DNA of 27,710 nucleotides from an uncultured Collinsella sp. (GCA_902491055.1 CABUGI010000015.1:1-27710); one strand, 5' to 3'. Shown: positions 12,711-20,597, numbered from the stretch's first letter. The notes: generated by a model not told the origin, from the letters alone. Made by a program: numbers and translations.

Positions 12711-14716
12711 TATGCGAACTGGCTCAAGTAGAGGTCGGCGTAGGCACCCTCGGCAGCCAGCAGCTCCTTATGCGTGCCCTGCTCGATAATGTTGCCGTGA
12801 TCCATGACCAAGATCAGGTCGGCATCAACAATCGTCGACAGGCGGTGCGCGATCACAAAGCTCGTGCGCCCGCGCATGAGCGCGTCCATGGCACGACCGA
12901 TGGCAAGCTCGGTACGCGTATCCACGCTTGAGGTCGCCTCGTCCAGGATGAGAATCGCCGGGTTATTGAGCAGCACGCGAGCGATGGTCAGCAGCTGACG
13001 CTGGCCCTGGCTGATGCTCTCGGCATCGTTGGCCACGCGCGTGTCGTAGCCCTGCGGCATGGTGCGCACAAAGAAGTCGACCTGCGCGGCACGAGCGGCG
13101 GCCACAATTTCGTCGCGCGTCGCCTCGGGGCAGCCGTAGGCGATGTTTTCGGCAATCGTGCCATCGAACAGCCAGGCGTCCTGCAGCACCATGCCAAACT
13201 GCTGTCGCAGCTCGCCGCGGTCCATACGGCTCGTGTCCACGCCGTCGAGCGTAATACGCCCGCCGTCAATCTCGTAGAAGCGCATGAGCAGGTTGATGAG
13301 CGTCGTCTTGCCTGCGCCCGTGGTTCCCACCACGGCAATCTTCTGGCCCGGCTCGGCGGTAAACGACACGTCGCGCATAAGCGGCTTGTCGGGCGAATAA
13401 CCAAAGCGCACATGCTCAAAGGAGACGCGGCCCTCCACGCGACCCGGCAGCTTGGCGGCCTTGTCCGGCAGCGGATCGGCCTCCATCTCGGGCTCATCGA
13501 GCAGGTCGAACACGCGCTCTGCACTCGCCAGCGCGCTCTGCAGCGAGTTGAAGGTAAACGACAACTGCGTCATGGGCTCGGACGCCTCGTAGATAAACTG
13601 GAAGAACGCCTGGAACACGCCGACGGTCATGTGACCGGCAACCAGCATGCTGCAGCCCACAAGCGCAATAACGATCTGCGCCAAACGGCCGATAAAGCGC
13701 ACTGCGGGGCCGACAGCATTGATCATAAAGTCGGCCTTGGTGCTCACACGAGCCAGTTCCTTCGAAGCCTCGTGCACCTCAGCGGAGCTCTGACGTTCGC
13801 GGTTAAACGCGCGGATCACCAGACGGCCCGAATAGCCTTCCTCGACCGCACTCGTAATCTTGGACACCCACTCCTGGCGCTCGCCCGTCACATCGTGTGT
13901 GCGGCGCGAGACGACCTTCGTCACCAGCAGCGACAGTGCCGTAAAGAACAGAAAGACGAGCGTAAGCTGCACGCTGAACACGAACATCACGCTCACAGCA
14001 CCAACAACCGTGCCGATCGACACGAGCAGCTGCAGCAAGCCGCGCTGCATGCTCTCGGACATCTTGTCCAGGTCGTTGGTCGCGCGGCTGACGACCTCGC
14101 CGGGACGATGCGCGTCAAAATAGGCGAGCGGCAGACGGTTGAGCTTTTGCGCGATGCGGTTGCGCAGGCACAGATTGAGGCGTTCGGCCACGCTCGACAT
14201 CAAAAAGCTCTGGAGCGCGTAGAACGAAGCGGCGGCCGTCCAAATCAAAAAGTAGATGAAGATAGTCCTGCCGCAGTTCTCCCAGGTGATGCTGAAGGTG
14301 GCGTTGTTGACAAACGCTACCTGAATGTGGCCCCACAGCTCATCGATCACACGGGCGCTATATGCCGGCGCAGCGGTGTTAAAGATGGCATAGAACACAA
14401 TGCTCGCGAACACGATATAGAAGCGCCAATGGTCGCCGGCAGCCTCGCTCCACAGGCGGCGCACCGTCGCCCAGGTGTCGCGGGGTTTCTCGTCCTCGTC
14501 CTCGTCGTCCACATCGCGCATGCGCTCTGCCTCAGCGCGGGCGCGCTCGTCCTCGGCGCGCTCGTTTTCCTCGTAGAGCGCTTGGCGGCGAGCCTCGCGC
14601 TCGGCTGCAGCCTTGGCGGCGTCATCCAGCTCGGGTGCCACGGCAGCCGTTTCCTCGACCAGCCCCGCGGCAACGGCGTCATCAACGCCGCCCTGCTTCT
14701 TGAGCTCCTCGGTCAT
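12710..14716 (-). CDS. ABC exporter half-transporter, catalytic subunit of a heterodimer
   Basis: A 668-aa half-transporter. Residues 1-80 are an unusual, highly charged, soluble extension (Glu/Ala/Arg-rich, with an acidic run around 68-77). The membrane domain spans about 98-395 and the ATPase domain about 425-668. Walker A is GTTGAGKT (464-471). Walker B, ILILDE, ends with catalytic Glu593. The H-loop His is 624 (IAHRLST). The signature reads SQGQ (569-572) instead of SGGQ. In TM287/288-type exporters an intact Glu/His with a degenerate signature marks the active subunit, whose signature completes the partner's dead site. The ATG at 14716 follows the stop of the partner gene after one base (TAGCATG) and has GGAGGTGA upstream; a GTG at 14725 is an unlikely alternative. 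It is third in the marR-ABC-ABC operon. Multidrug efflux is likely but not shown. Confidence 0.95.
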   Translation of the reverse strand: MTEELKKQGGVDDAVAAGLVEETAAVAPELDDAAKAAAEREARRQALYEENERAEDERARAEAERMRDVDDEDEDEKPRDTWATVRRLWSEAAGDHWRFYIVFASIVFYAIFNTAAPAYSARVIDELWGHIQVAFVNNATFSITWENCGRTIFIYFLIWTAAASFYALQSFLMSSVAERLNLCLRNRIAQKLNRLPLAYFDAHRPGEVVSRATNDLDKMSESMQRGLLQLLVSIGTVVGAVSVMFVFSVQLTLVFLFFTALSLLVTKVVSRRTHDVTGERQEWVSKITSAVEEGYSGRLVIRAFNRERQSSAEVHEASKELARVSTKADFMINAVGPAVRFIGRLAQIVIALVGCSMLVAGHMTVGVFQAFFQFIYEASEPMTQLSFTFNSLQSALASAERVFDLLDEPEMEADPLPDKAAKLPGRVEGRVSFEHVRFGYSPDKPLMRDVSFTAEPGQKIAVVGTTGAGKTTLINLLMRFYEIDGGRITLDGVDTSRMDRGELRQQFGMVLQDAWLFDGTIAENIAYGCPEATRDEIVAAARAAQVDFFVRTMPQGYDTRVANDAESISQGQRQLLTIARVLLNNPAILILDEATSSVDTRTELAIGRAMDALMRGRTSFVIAHRLSTIVDADLILVMDHGNIIEQGTHKELLAAEGAYADLYLSQFA

Positions 14717-14717
14717 G

Positions 14718-16454
14718 CTACTCACCTCCCTTCATCTGCGATTCCGCGATGGCGCGGTACACCTCGCAGGTTTCCATAAGCTCGCTATGCGTGCCCAAGC
14801 CCACAATCTCGCCGTCCTTGAGCACGACAATCTGGTCGGCGTGCAGAATCGTCGAGATGCGCTGCGCGATGATGAGCACCGCGGCATCGCGCGTCTCGTC
14901 TTGCAATGCATGGCGCAGGGCCGCATCGGTCTTAAAGTCCAGGGCCGAAAAACTGTCATCGAAGATGTACAAATCGGCCTGCTTCATGAGCGCGCGAGCA
15001 ATGGCCAGACGCTGGCGCTGACCACCCGAGAAGTTCGTACCGCCCTGGGCAACCGGGGTATCGAGCCCCTGCGGTTGGTCGAGTACAAAGGTGCTCTGGG
15101 CAACCTCAAGCGCGTGAAGCATGTCGCCCTCGGTCGCGCCTTCGTTACCAAAGCGAAGGTTGCTCGCCACCGTGCCCGAGAACAGCCACGCCTTCTGCGG
15201 CACATAGGCAATGCGCCCGCGGATTTCGTCTTGCGTAAGCTCGCGCAGGTCCACACCATTCAGGCGAATGGAGCCCTTGGTGGCATCGTGGAAGCGCAGC
15301 AGAAGCTTTGCCACCGTCGATTTGCCCGAGCCCGTCGAGCCCACGATCGCGGTCGTCTGACCGCGACGACAGGCAAAGCTCAGGTCGCACAGGGTGTCCT
15401 CGTCGGCATCGTCAAAGCGAAACGACATGTGATCGAACACGGCGACTGCATCGGCGCCGTCAACAGACTCCGCCGCACGCGTATCCAACGTACGCTCGCC
15501 GTCCACGATGCTCGGCTCAATCTCCAACACCTGCTGCGCACGGTTCAGGCACGCGGCAGCACGCGGAAGCGTCAGCACCACCATCTGGGCCATCATCACA
15601 AAGAACAGGATCAGAATTGCATACTCCAGCACCGCCGAGATACTCGCAATCTGCATGGCGTGGGCACCTACGCGGTTGCCGCCCACCCACAGCACCGCCA
15701 CCTCGGCGATGTTCATCAAAAAGAAGCTTGAGCTGTCGAGGCCCACAAACAGGTGGTTGACTTTGATGGCGTTGGCGGCGTATTCGCTAAACACCTCGTC
15801 CAGACGCCGTTCCTCGTGGCGCTCCTTGTTAAACGCACGGATGACGCGCACGCCCACAATATTCTCGCGCAGCACCACGTTCATGCGGTCGATAAAGCCC
15901 TGTAGGCGCATAAAAATCGGCGCCGCGTTGGCAACCGTAAAGACCGCCGCCACCAGCACAATCGCAACGACTGCGCCCAGAAGCGTGCCCATGGCGGGAT
16001 CGATAAACCAGGCGAAGATGATGCCCGCCACAGCCAAAAACGGCACGGGCAGCACCAGCTGAATCGTCTGCAGAATCGCCTGCTGAATCACGTTGATGTC
16101 GTTGAGCGAGCGCGTGATCATCGATCCGGTGCCAAAGCGCTCAAAATCGCTGGCCGCGAGCTCGAGCGATTTGTCGTACACGGCATTGCGGATATCGCAA
16201 GCCACGTTGGCGGCCAGGCGCGCCGAAAGATAGCAGCCCAGCACCGTGCCGCCGCTAGCCATGCTGGTCGCGATAAACATGTATAGGCCGTTGCGTAAAA
16301 TGTAGTCGACATCGCCCGTGGTAATACCGGTGTTGACCATGTTCGCCAGCATCGTGGGAACCAACAGCGTACCGACGTTATCCATCAGCAGCACCAGCAG
16401 CGTCACTGCGACAAGCCCTCGGTAGGGCTTCAAAAACCTCATTAACAGTCGCAC
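14718..16454 (-). CDS. ABC exporter half-transporter with degenerate catalytic site (heterodimer partner)
   Basis: A 578-aa protein with membrane domain about 1-320 and ATPase about 335-578. Walker A is GSTGSGKS (372-379) and the signature is an intact SGGQ (476-479). Walker B ends YIFDD, with Asp500 replacing the catalytic Glu, and the switch reads IAQRIST, with Gln531 replacing His. These two replacements together with the partner's SQGQ fit the heterodimeric exporter scheme exactly. The start is taken as GTG 16454 with GAGGGG just upstream, which overlaps the marR stop by 13 nt. An ATG at 16442 (TAATG overlap with the marR stop) is equally in frame and would trim four residues. Translational coupling to marR is likely. 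The domain layout is the same as the 773-2626 protein, so the two operons are probably paralogous. Confidence 0.95.
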   Translation of the reverse strand: MRLLMRFLKPYRGLVAVTLLVLLMDNVGTLLVPTMLANMVNTGITTGDVDYILRNGLYMFIATSMASGGTVLGCYLSARLAANVACDIRNAVYDKSLELAASDFERFGTGSMITRSLNDINVIQQAILQTIQLVLPVPFLAVAGIIFAWFIDPAMGTLLGAVVAIVLVAAVFTVANAAPIFMRLQGFIDRMNVVLRENIVGVRVIRAFNKERHEERRLDEVFSEYAANAIKVNHLFVGLDSSSFFLMNIAEVAVLWVGGNRVGAHAMQIASISAVLEYAILILFFVMMAQMVVLTLPRAAACLNRAQQVLEIEPSIVDGERTLDTRAAESVDGADAVAVFDHMSFRFDDADEDTLCDLSFACRRGQTTAIVGSTGSGKSTVAKLLLRFHDATKGSIRLNGVDLRELTQDEIRGRIAYVPQKAWLFSGTVASNLRFGNEGATEGDMLHALEVAQSTFVLDQPQGLDTPVAQGGTNFSGGQRQRLAIARALMKQADLYIFDDSFSALDFKTDAALRHALQDETRDAAVLIIAQRISTILHADQIVVLKDGEIVGLGTHSELMETCEVYRAIAESQMKGGE

Positions 16455-16954
16455 GACTCCCCCTCACTTTGATTCTCGGCTTGGCTCTCGGCAGCGATAT
16501 GCTGCTTAAAGGCATCGCACTCATCGCCGAGCACCTGAGAGAATTTGCCGATCAAGCGCATAATCTCGCGCTGCTCACATGGCTCAAGCGCGCCAAAGGC
16601 TCGCTGCTCGGCTTTAACCGCCGGCAACGCATACTGCTCGGCGAACCGCCGGCCTTCATCGGTCAAACAAACGACCTTATTCTTACGACTGCCTTCGGCA
16701 AATTCCAGCGTTGCAAGCCCCCGCGCCGTCAGAGTTTTAATTGCCGAGTTAATGGTCTGCTTGCTATAGAACCATTCGCTCGTGAGCCGGCTCACAGCAA
16801 CGCCTTCGTCCGCCGTGCTGATATCGACGAGCATCCAATAGGCGCAATCCGAAAGGCCGCAGGCACGCGCGAACTCTGAATAAATACGGTCGAGCCCGTT
16901 GAGCATCCGGTCAAAATCGACCGACGTAACCGCGCAATCCATCTCTCCCACCAT
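16442..16954 (-). CDS. MarR-family repressor of the ABC efflux operon
   Basis: A 170-aa winged-helix regulator. The helix-turn-helix runs VAVSRLTSEWFYSKQTINSA, followed by IKTLTARGLATLEF and the wing EGSRKNKVVCLTDEGRRF, the MarR hallmark. Helices for dimerisation flank it, and the C-terminus is acidic and ends CDC. It is the first gene of an operon with two ABC exporter genes, and two near-identical palindromes cover its promoter, so it very likely represses its own operon and is released by a ligand or exported compound. The start at 16954 lies 4 nt after the second operator box and has no good ribosome site. An ATG at 16942 is an alternative with GGTGGGAG nearby. The Cys residues could allow redox sensing, but that is speculation. 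Confidence 0.93.
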   Translation of the reverse strand: MVGEMDCAVTSVDFDRMLNGLDRIYSEFARACGLSDCAYWMLVDISTADEGVAVSRLTSEWFYSKQTINSAIKTLTARGLATLEFAEGSRKNKVVCLTDEGRRFAEQYALPAVKAEQRAFGALEPCEQREIMRLIGKFSQVLGDECDAFKQHIAAESQAENQSEGESCDC

Positions 16955-16958
16955 TCGA

Positions 16959-16976
16959 TAGTCCGAATTTTGACTA
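16959..16976. promoter_or_regulatory. MarR operator box 2
   Basis: TAGTCCGAATTTTGACTA has TAGTC/GACTA half-sites with an 8-nt centre. It differs from box 1 by one base. It covers the early transcribed region, just before the marR start. Its centre is 33 bp from that of box 1, about three helical turns. Confidence 0.8.
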
Positions 16977-16987
16977 ATTGAGATTTC

Positions 16988-17016
16988 AGATTAGTCCGAG
17001 TTTTGACTATCGTCAA
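16988..17016 (-). promoter_or_regulatory. Promoter of the marR-ABC-ABC operon
   Basis: On the minus strand, -35 TTGACG (17011-17016), a 17-nt spacer and -10 TAATCT (16988-16993). Transcription would begin near 16981. Confidence 0.85.
16992..17009. promoter_or_regulatory. MarR operator box 1 (between -35 and -10)
   Basis: TAGTCCGAGTTTTGACTA fills the spacer between the -35 and -10 of the operon promoter, so a bound dimer would block polymerase. The half-sites are TAGTC/GACTA, and 17 of 18 bases match box 2. Confidence 0.85.
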
Positions 17017-17056
17017 GGGCTTCGTTCGCAGCGCACAGGCTATACAACATATCGAC

Positions 17057-17093
17057 AAAAAAGACCGCCGGCGCGGGGGCAGCGCCGGCGGTC
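17057..17093 (-). terminator. Terminator of the 96-aa protein gene
   Basis: GACCGCCGGCGC (17063-17074) pairs perfectly with GCGCCGGCGGTC (17082-17093). On the minus strand six T residues follow. A very strong intrinsic terminator. Confidence 0.92.
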
Positions 17094-17118
17094 ATGAGAG
17101 GAAATCGATTCTTTGCTG

Positions 17119-17409
17119 CTAGGCGGCAACGGCCTCATAGACCGTAGCGCCCGAGAAGCTGTCATGCAGGCTCTTGCCGGCAATCCACGGCAGCTCGACG
17201 ACCTCGCAGACCGTGTTGACCAGCTCGGAGCAGTCAGTAAAGTGGCCCTTGTCGTTGAGGGCCTCGCAATCCTGAACACGCCAATAGCCATCGGTGTGCG
17301 TGATGTAGTACTCGTGATCGTTAATCGACACGAAAGCGCGCGTCTTGGAACGCAGCAGCTTCAGAAATCCTTCGAAATCGGTCTCGACGACATCTCCAGC
17401 CTGGAACAT
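17119..17409 (-). CDS. Hypothetical 96-aa protein
   Basis: I do not recognise the family. It is a small, soluble, acidic protein beginning MFQAGDVVETDFEGFLKLL, with four Cys-free N-terminal strands or helices, then YYITHTDGYWRVQD, and three Cys residues in the middle (48, 60, 68). The gene is well supported: a near-perfect ribosome site AGGAGGTAAC 7 nt before the ATG, neighbour-like codon use and a strong dedicated terminator. It stands alone between the divergent marR operon promoter and the nitroreductase. Upstream, TGATAAA (17446-17452) and TTTATCA (17477-17483) form an inverted repeat that may be an operator. The strong ribosome site suggests good expression. The pattern of a small beta-rich domain ending in an aromatic/Trp segment could suit a binding or sensor domain, but that is a guess. 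Confidence 0.8.
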   Translation of the reverse strand: MFQAGDVVETDFEGFLKLLRSKTRAFVSINDHEYYITHTDGYWRVQDCEALNDKGHFTDCSELVNTVCEVVELPWIAGKSLHDSFSGATVYEAVAA

Positions 17410-17703
17410 GATGTTACCTCCTGGCCCGGCGCCACCACGGCGCATTGATAAACGTTGGTACTCCTTTAGTAAAACCTTTATCAGAGGTTATGCGTTCGTC
17501 ATTTAGGCAAGTGGTAAAAAACCGCAGGGTAGACGGGATAAAACGTTTAATCATCCCATTTGTTTGTCACATTCTGAAGGTACTTTTATGCAAACCTACT
17601 TTCCCAATTGGAATCTATTCTTTTGGCCGGGCAATTGACCGTCTATCGTTTAAGCCCGACGGGTATGAACGGGGCATCTGCAACGCCACCGCAAGGAGAC
17701 ACC

Positions 17704-18225
17704 ATGGAGACTATCGAAGCACTCATTCACCGCCGCAGCTGCCGCAACTACAGCGATCGTCCCGTCGAGGCCGAAAAGCTTGCACGTATTATCGAAGCCG
17801 GCCAATATGCACCGAGCGGCATGGGCCGCCAGCCGGTGACATTTGTCGCCGTCACCGACCCCGCGACCGTCGAGCGTCTCTCACAGCTCAACGCCCAGGT
17901 CATGGGCAGCAACGGCGACCCCTTCTACGGTGCCAAGACCGTTGTGGTGGTGCTGGTTGACCGCAGCGTGCCCACCCATCTGGAAGACGGCTCGCTCGCC
18001 ATGGGCAACTTGCTCAACGCCGCCTATGCGCTGGGTGTCGATTCGTGCTGGATCCACCGCGCGCATGAGGTCTTTGACTCGCCCGAGGGCCTGGAGCTGC
18101 TGGCCAGCTGGGGCCTGCCCGCCGACGGAAGCCTGCGCGGTGTCGGTAACTGCATTCTGGGCTATGCCGAGGACACGCTACCCGAGGCAAAGCCGCGCCG
18201 CGACAACATCATCTACGTAAGGTAA
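17704..18225 (+). CDS. Nitroreductase family protein
   Basis: A 173-aa FMN-dependent oxidoreductase of the nitroreductase superfamily. RRSCRNYSDRPVE (10-22) and the APSGMGRQP loop (36-44) are the FMN phosphate- and isoalloxazine-contacting motifs. NLLNAAYALGVDSCWIHRA is the helix that contributes to the dimer core. GNCILGYAEDTLPEAKPRRD is the conserved C-terminal element. Length is at the short end of the family. Such enzymes reduce nitroaromatics, quinones or other electron-poor substrates with NAD(P)H; the natural substrate is unknown. The ATG at 17704 has AAGGAG 5 nt upstream; the longer frame from 17608 lacks one. It is a single-gene unit followed by a weak hairpin (18232-18253). Confidence 0.93.
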   Translation: METIEALIHRRSCRNYSDRPVEAEKLARIIEAGQYAPSGMGRQPVTFVAVTDPATVERLSQLNAQVMGSNGDPFYGAKTVVVVLVDRSVPTHLEDGSLAMGNLLNAAYALGVDSCWIHRAHEVFDSPEGLELLASWGLPADGSLRGVGNCILGYAEDTLPEAKPRRDNIIYVR

Positions 18226-18231
18226 TTCGTT

Positions 18232-18258
18232 CCGCCGTTCTACCGAACGGCGGGCTTG
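18232..18258 (+). terminator. Possible terminator of the nitroreductase gene
   Basis: CCGCCGTTC (18232-18240) pairs with GAACGGCGG (18245-18253), followed by GCTTGTT. The T-run is poor, so efficiency is uncertain. Confidence 0.5.
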
Positions 18259-18272
18259 TTGACGCTGCGCGG

Positions 18273-18364
18273 GCCGCATTCACGCCAATCTGACGTTCAA
18301 TTTCGAGGGCGCGACCAGAAGGTCAGCGCCCTCTCATTTCACGTCACCTTGGCGTAAATGCGGC
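18273..18364. repeat. Nested inverted repeat after the nitroreductase gene
   Basis: The outer arms GCCGCATTCACGCCAA (18273-18288) and 18349-18364 match at 15 of 16 positions. The inner arms GAGGGCGCGACC (18305-18316) and 18321-18333 pair with a one-base bulge. It makes a rod of about 92 nt resembling the one at 9539-9663. No T-run. Confidence 0.75.
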
Positions 18365-18406
18365 TCGCTCGCTGTTGGCGACTGACATCGAATGAGCCAC
18401 TGTCTT

Positions 18407-18443
18407 GGGCAGCTAAAAAAGCCCCGTCCCAAATTAGCTGCCC
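18407..18443. repeat. Palindromic repeat unit with GGGAC core
   Basis: GGGCAGCTAA (18407-18416) and TTAGCTGCCC (18434-18443) are perfect 10-bp arms. On the minus strand the centre reads TTTGGGACGGGGC followed by T residues. The 24-nt core 18415-18438 matches 5447-5470 (opposite strand) at 23 positions. It lies 10 bp past the stop of the next minus-strand gene and may also act as its terminator. Confidence 0.75.
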
Positions 18444-18453
18444 CACTCGCAAC

Positions 18454-19029
18454 TTATCCCGCCGATGGAGTTGTCGTCGTTTCGTTCGTTTGAGTCGTTT
18501 CGGCATCGTCGCCTTGCTTGTCCTCGTCCTCTTGCGCATCGGCGATGGTGGAGGCTGCCGCAACGATGCCGCGCTGGGGCGCGACGCCCGTCTGGGCCTG
18601 AGCGCCCTCGACAACTTCTGTACCTGCATGCGCGAGCTCGGGCGATTTAAACACTGCGTCCAAGTTGGCGCCACCGCCGGCGTAGCCAAGCGCAGCGAGT
18701 GCGATGACGATCACTGCAACGACGACCGCGATCGGAACATAACGATGCCAGCCAGCCGGATTGAGTCCGCTGCGGCGAGCCGCCCCGCGGCTGATGTAAC
18801 CGAGCGTTCCGTCGTGCTTGAGCTTTGAGCCCACCACGCGTTTGCGGCCCCACAACGAGGACTCTGCCTGCATGGCCAAGCGGGCGCTTGCCGAAGGATA
18901 GCCGTATTTAGTGCGCTTGAACGAGCCATCAAACCCCGAGGCGTGTTTGCCCCACGTCACCGATGTCGTGCGTCGGTTGACCGGCGCGGCACTCCGCCTT
19001 CTGCGGCTCGGTTTTGAAGTCTCAGCCAT
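18454..19029 (-). CDS. Hypothetical single-pass membrane protein
   Basis: 191 aa with no recognised domain. Residues 1-95 are strongly basic and predicted cytoplasmic (RRRRSAAPVNRR near the start, many Lys and Arg). Residues about 97-117 are one membrane helix (VPIAVVVAVIVIALAALGYA). Residues 118-191 are small-residue-rich then acidic and Thr-rich (QEDEDKQGDDAETTQTNETT) and predicted outside by the positive-inside rule. The start at 19029 has GAGGG a few bases upstream; the frame is open 18 codons further. It is encoded 84 bp downstream of the Fis-type regulator on the same strand. The basic inner part could bind nucleic acid or phospholipid, but nothing proves it. Conserved motif TWGKHASGFDGSFKRTKYGY-like stretches may help a search. 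Confidence 0.65.
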   Translation of the reverse strand: MAETSKPSRRRRSAAPVNRRTTSVTWGKHASGFDGSFKRTKYGYPSASARLAMQAESSLWGRKRVVGSKLKHDGTLGYISRGAARRSGLNPAGWHRYVPIAVVVAVIVIALAALGYAGGGANLDAVFKSPELAHAGTEVVEGAQAQTGVAPQRGIVAAASTIADAQEDEDKQGDDAETTQTNETTTTPSAG

Positions 19030-19113
19030 ATGCCCTCGCACGCCGTAACCAAATCGAAACAATAACGCTTTGGACTGTAGCACACGCGTCGCGCGCGGTC
19101 ACGGGCGCCTCGC

Positions 19114-20331
19114 TCAACGGTCATCGTCCTTCAGCAAGCGCCACAGCGTTGTACGGCTTATGCCCAGCACCTCCGCCGCACGGGTTCGGTTGCCGTGGAG
19201 ATGGTCTACAACCAGATGCGCGATATCTCGCTCGGTATCGGCCAGCGGTCGCAGGATATACAGGTCACTTTCGAGCGTCGGGGCGCCAAAGGTTGCGGTC
19301 TTAATCACGTCCTCTTGGGCGAGCACTTCCTCCGCCACAGCGCGGTCCACCGTGCCCGTCCCCGCCAATATATACAGTCGTTCCGAGACCTCGCGGAGCT
19401 GCAGATAATTGCGCGGCCAGCGGTAAGCATCGAGCGTCTTCGTCGCCGCGGCAGACAGCGTGGGTGCTGCCGTCTCAAATGCATCAGCGAGATATTCCAA
19501 ATAGCGCGCAACCTTCGTCGACGCGGCTCCCTGCTCGGCGATTGCCGGCGCCACGCTCACCGCGCAGGCGAAGCGCTCGGTCACAAACGCGGCTTGATCA
19601 CTTTCGCCGCCGCCCGGCATGTCATTCGCTGTCAGCACCACATGGCAGCGCGTCGCCAACGCGGTGTCGGTCATCGTGGAAACGAGCTCGCGGAGGCGCT
19701 GGGGGCCAACCGCGTTCCAGCCCTCAATGCAAAGGGTCAGCCCCGTTTGGAACAGCGGCGATTCGGCGCTTTTGAGCACATGGCGCCAACCGCGATCGGT
19801 GAGCTCATCGAGCGCGACGGAAACAAAGGGCTGATCGGCAAAAGGACCGTCCAGATAGAGGCGCTTGGCGATCTCAACCTGACCCGCTCCCAGCTCACCC
19901 TCGAGCATAAGGGGCACACCGCGCGCGTAGCTCTCGGCAACCGGTGCAGCCACCGCAGCGGCACCCTCAACGATGCCGTACGCACTCGATTCGTAGCGGG
20001 CCTCAACTTCGTCGGCGTTGAGCCACTCGATGCCCGCATGCGCCGCGGCGCCGCGCACCTCGCGGACCACGACGACCCAAAGGCCCCCGCCCTCTTTGTC
20101 GGTGGGGCGAACGGTCAGGCTCAGGCGCGTACCCGCACGCCCCATAACCAGACGCGCGCCGTCTCCTATACGGTCGAGGCGCTCAGCGACAAAAGCCGCC
20201 ACATCCCGCTCAAGCGCCGCGTCATTCATGGTCGAGATCGCGACGTCCCCACGCGCATCGATTGCCAATGCCGAGGCCCCGGCAGCAGCCAGGGCCTCGG
20301 TCAAGATGTTCAGCTTGGCATCGCTATCCAT
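19114..20331 (-). CDS. NtrC-like regulator with degenerate AAA+ domain and Fis-type HTH
   Basis: 405 aa. Residues 1-95 resemble a small sensor (PAS/roadblock-like, weak call). Residues about 115-325 follow the sigma-54 activator AAA+ layout but key sites are gone. The Walker A equivalent reads EGELGAGQVEIAKRL, with Gln151 where Lys is expected. The GAFTGA loop that contacts sigma-54 is absent. The Walker B region reads LTLCIEGWNAVG instead of the usual acidic DE. The family landmark YRWPRNYLQLREVSERL (304-320) is still there, as is the C-terminal Fis helix-turn-helix (HGNRTRAAEVLGISRTTLWR, 379-398). It is therefore a DNA-binding relative unlikely to hydrolyse ATP or drive sigma-54. The start at 20331 has AGGGG upstream; a longer frame exists without support. 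It lies downstream of the YeiH-type transporter gene, separated by 266 bp. Confidence 0.85.
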   Translation of the reverse strand: MDSDAKLNILTEALAAAGASALAIDARGDVAISTMNDAALERDVAAFVAERLDRIGDGARLVMGRAGTRLSLTVRPTDKEGGGLWVVVVREVRGAAAHAGIEWLNADEVEARYESSAYGIVEGAAAVAAPVAESYARGVPLMLEGELGAGQVEIAKRLYLDGPFADQPFVSVALDELTDRGWRHVLKSAESPLFQTGLTLCIEGWNAVGPQRLRELVSTMTDTALATRCHVVLTANDMPGGGESDQAAFVTERFACAVSVAPAIAEQGAASTKVARYLEYLADAFETAAPTLSAAATKTLDAYRWPRNYLQLREVSERLYILAGTGTVDRAVAEEVLAQEDVIKTATFGAPTLESDLYILRPLADTERDIAHLVVDHLHGNRTRAAEVLGISRTTLWRLLKDDDR

Positions 20332-20597
20332 GATTTGCCCCTGTCCGCGGCGACGTGCAACCGCCGACGGTCGCACGACCGAGTGTTTCAAAATTGAACG
20401 ATATTGCTCACCAAACACTATAGGGCAGAAAGCGCCGTCCTGCGAGTATAGGTGTTGCCCCGCATCGCCATCCTGGCGGGGCGATAAGAGCTCTTCGGGA
20501 CTTATAAACCTGCGGACAAGCCATACCCGCAAGAGCTCCTATCGCTCCACCGCAGGCATGCGGTCACCAGCACGCAGCACGCAAATAAGCTACTTCT
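20332..20597. other. Intergenic region with an inverted repeat
   Basis: No gene is visible. GCGATAAGAGCTCTT (20481-20495) and AAGAGCTCCTATCGC (20531-20545) are complementary at 14 of 15 positions, around a 35-nt loop that itself contains CCTGCGG and CCGCA. CCCCGC/GCGGGG lies beside it. TATAGT is present on the minus strand near 20420 as a possible -10 for the regulator gene, with no good -35. Confidence 0.5.

Noticed and set aside
13412..14779. 455-codon plus-strand frame opposite the second ABC operon
   Set aside because: Antisense shadow without motifs or ribosome site; the same applies to the frames at 14613-15731, 19195-20397, 20616-21581 and 9704-10825.
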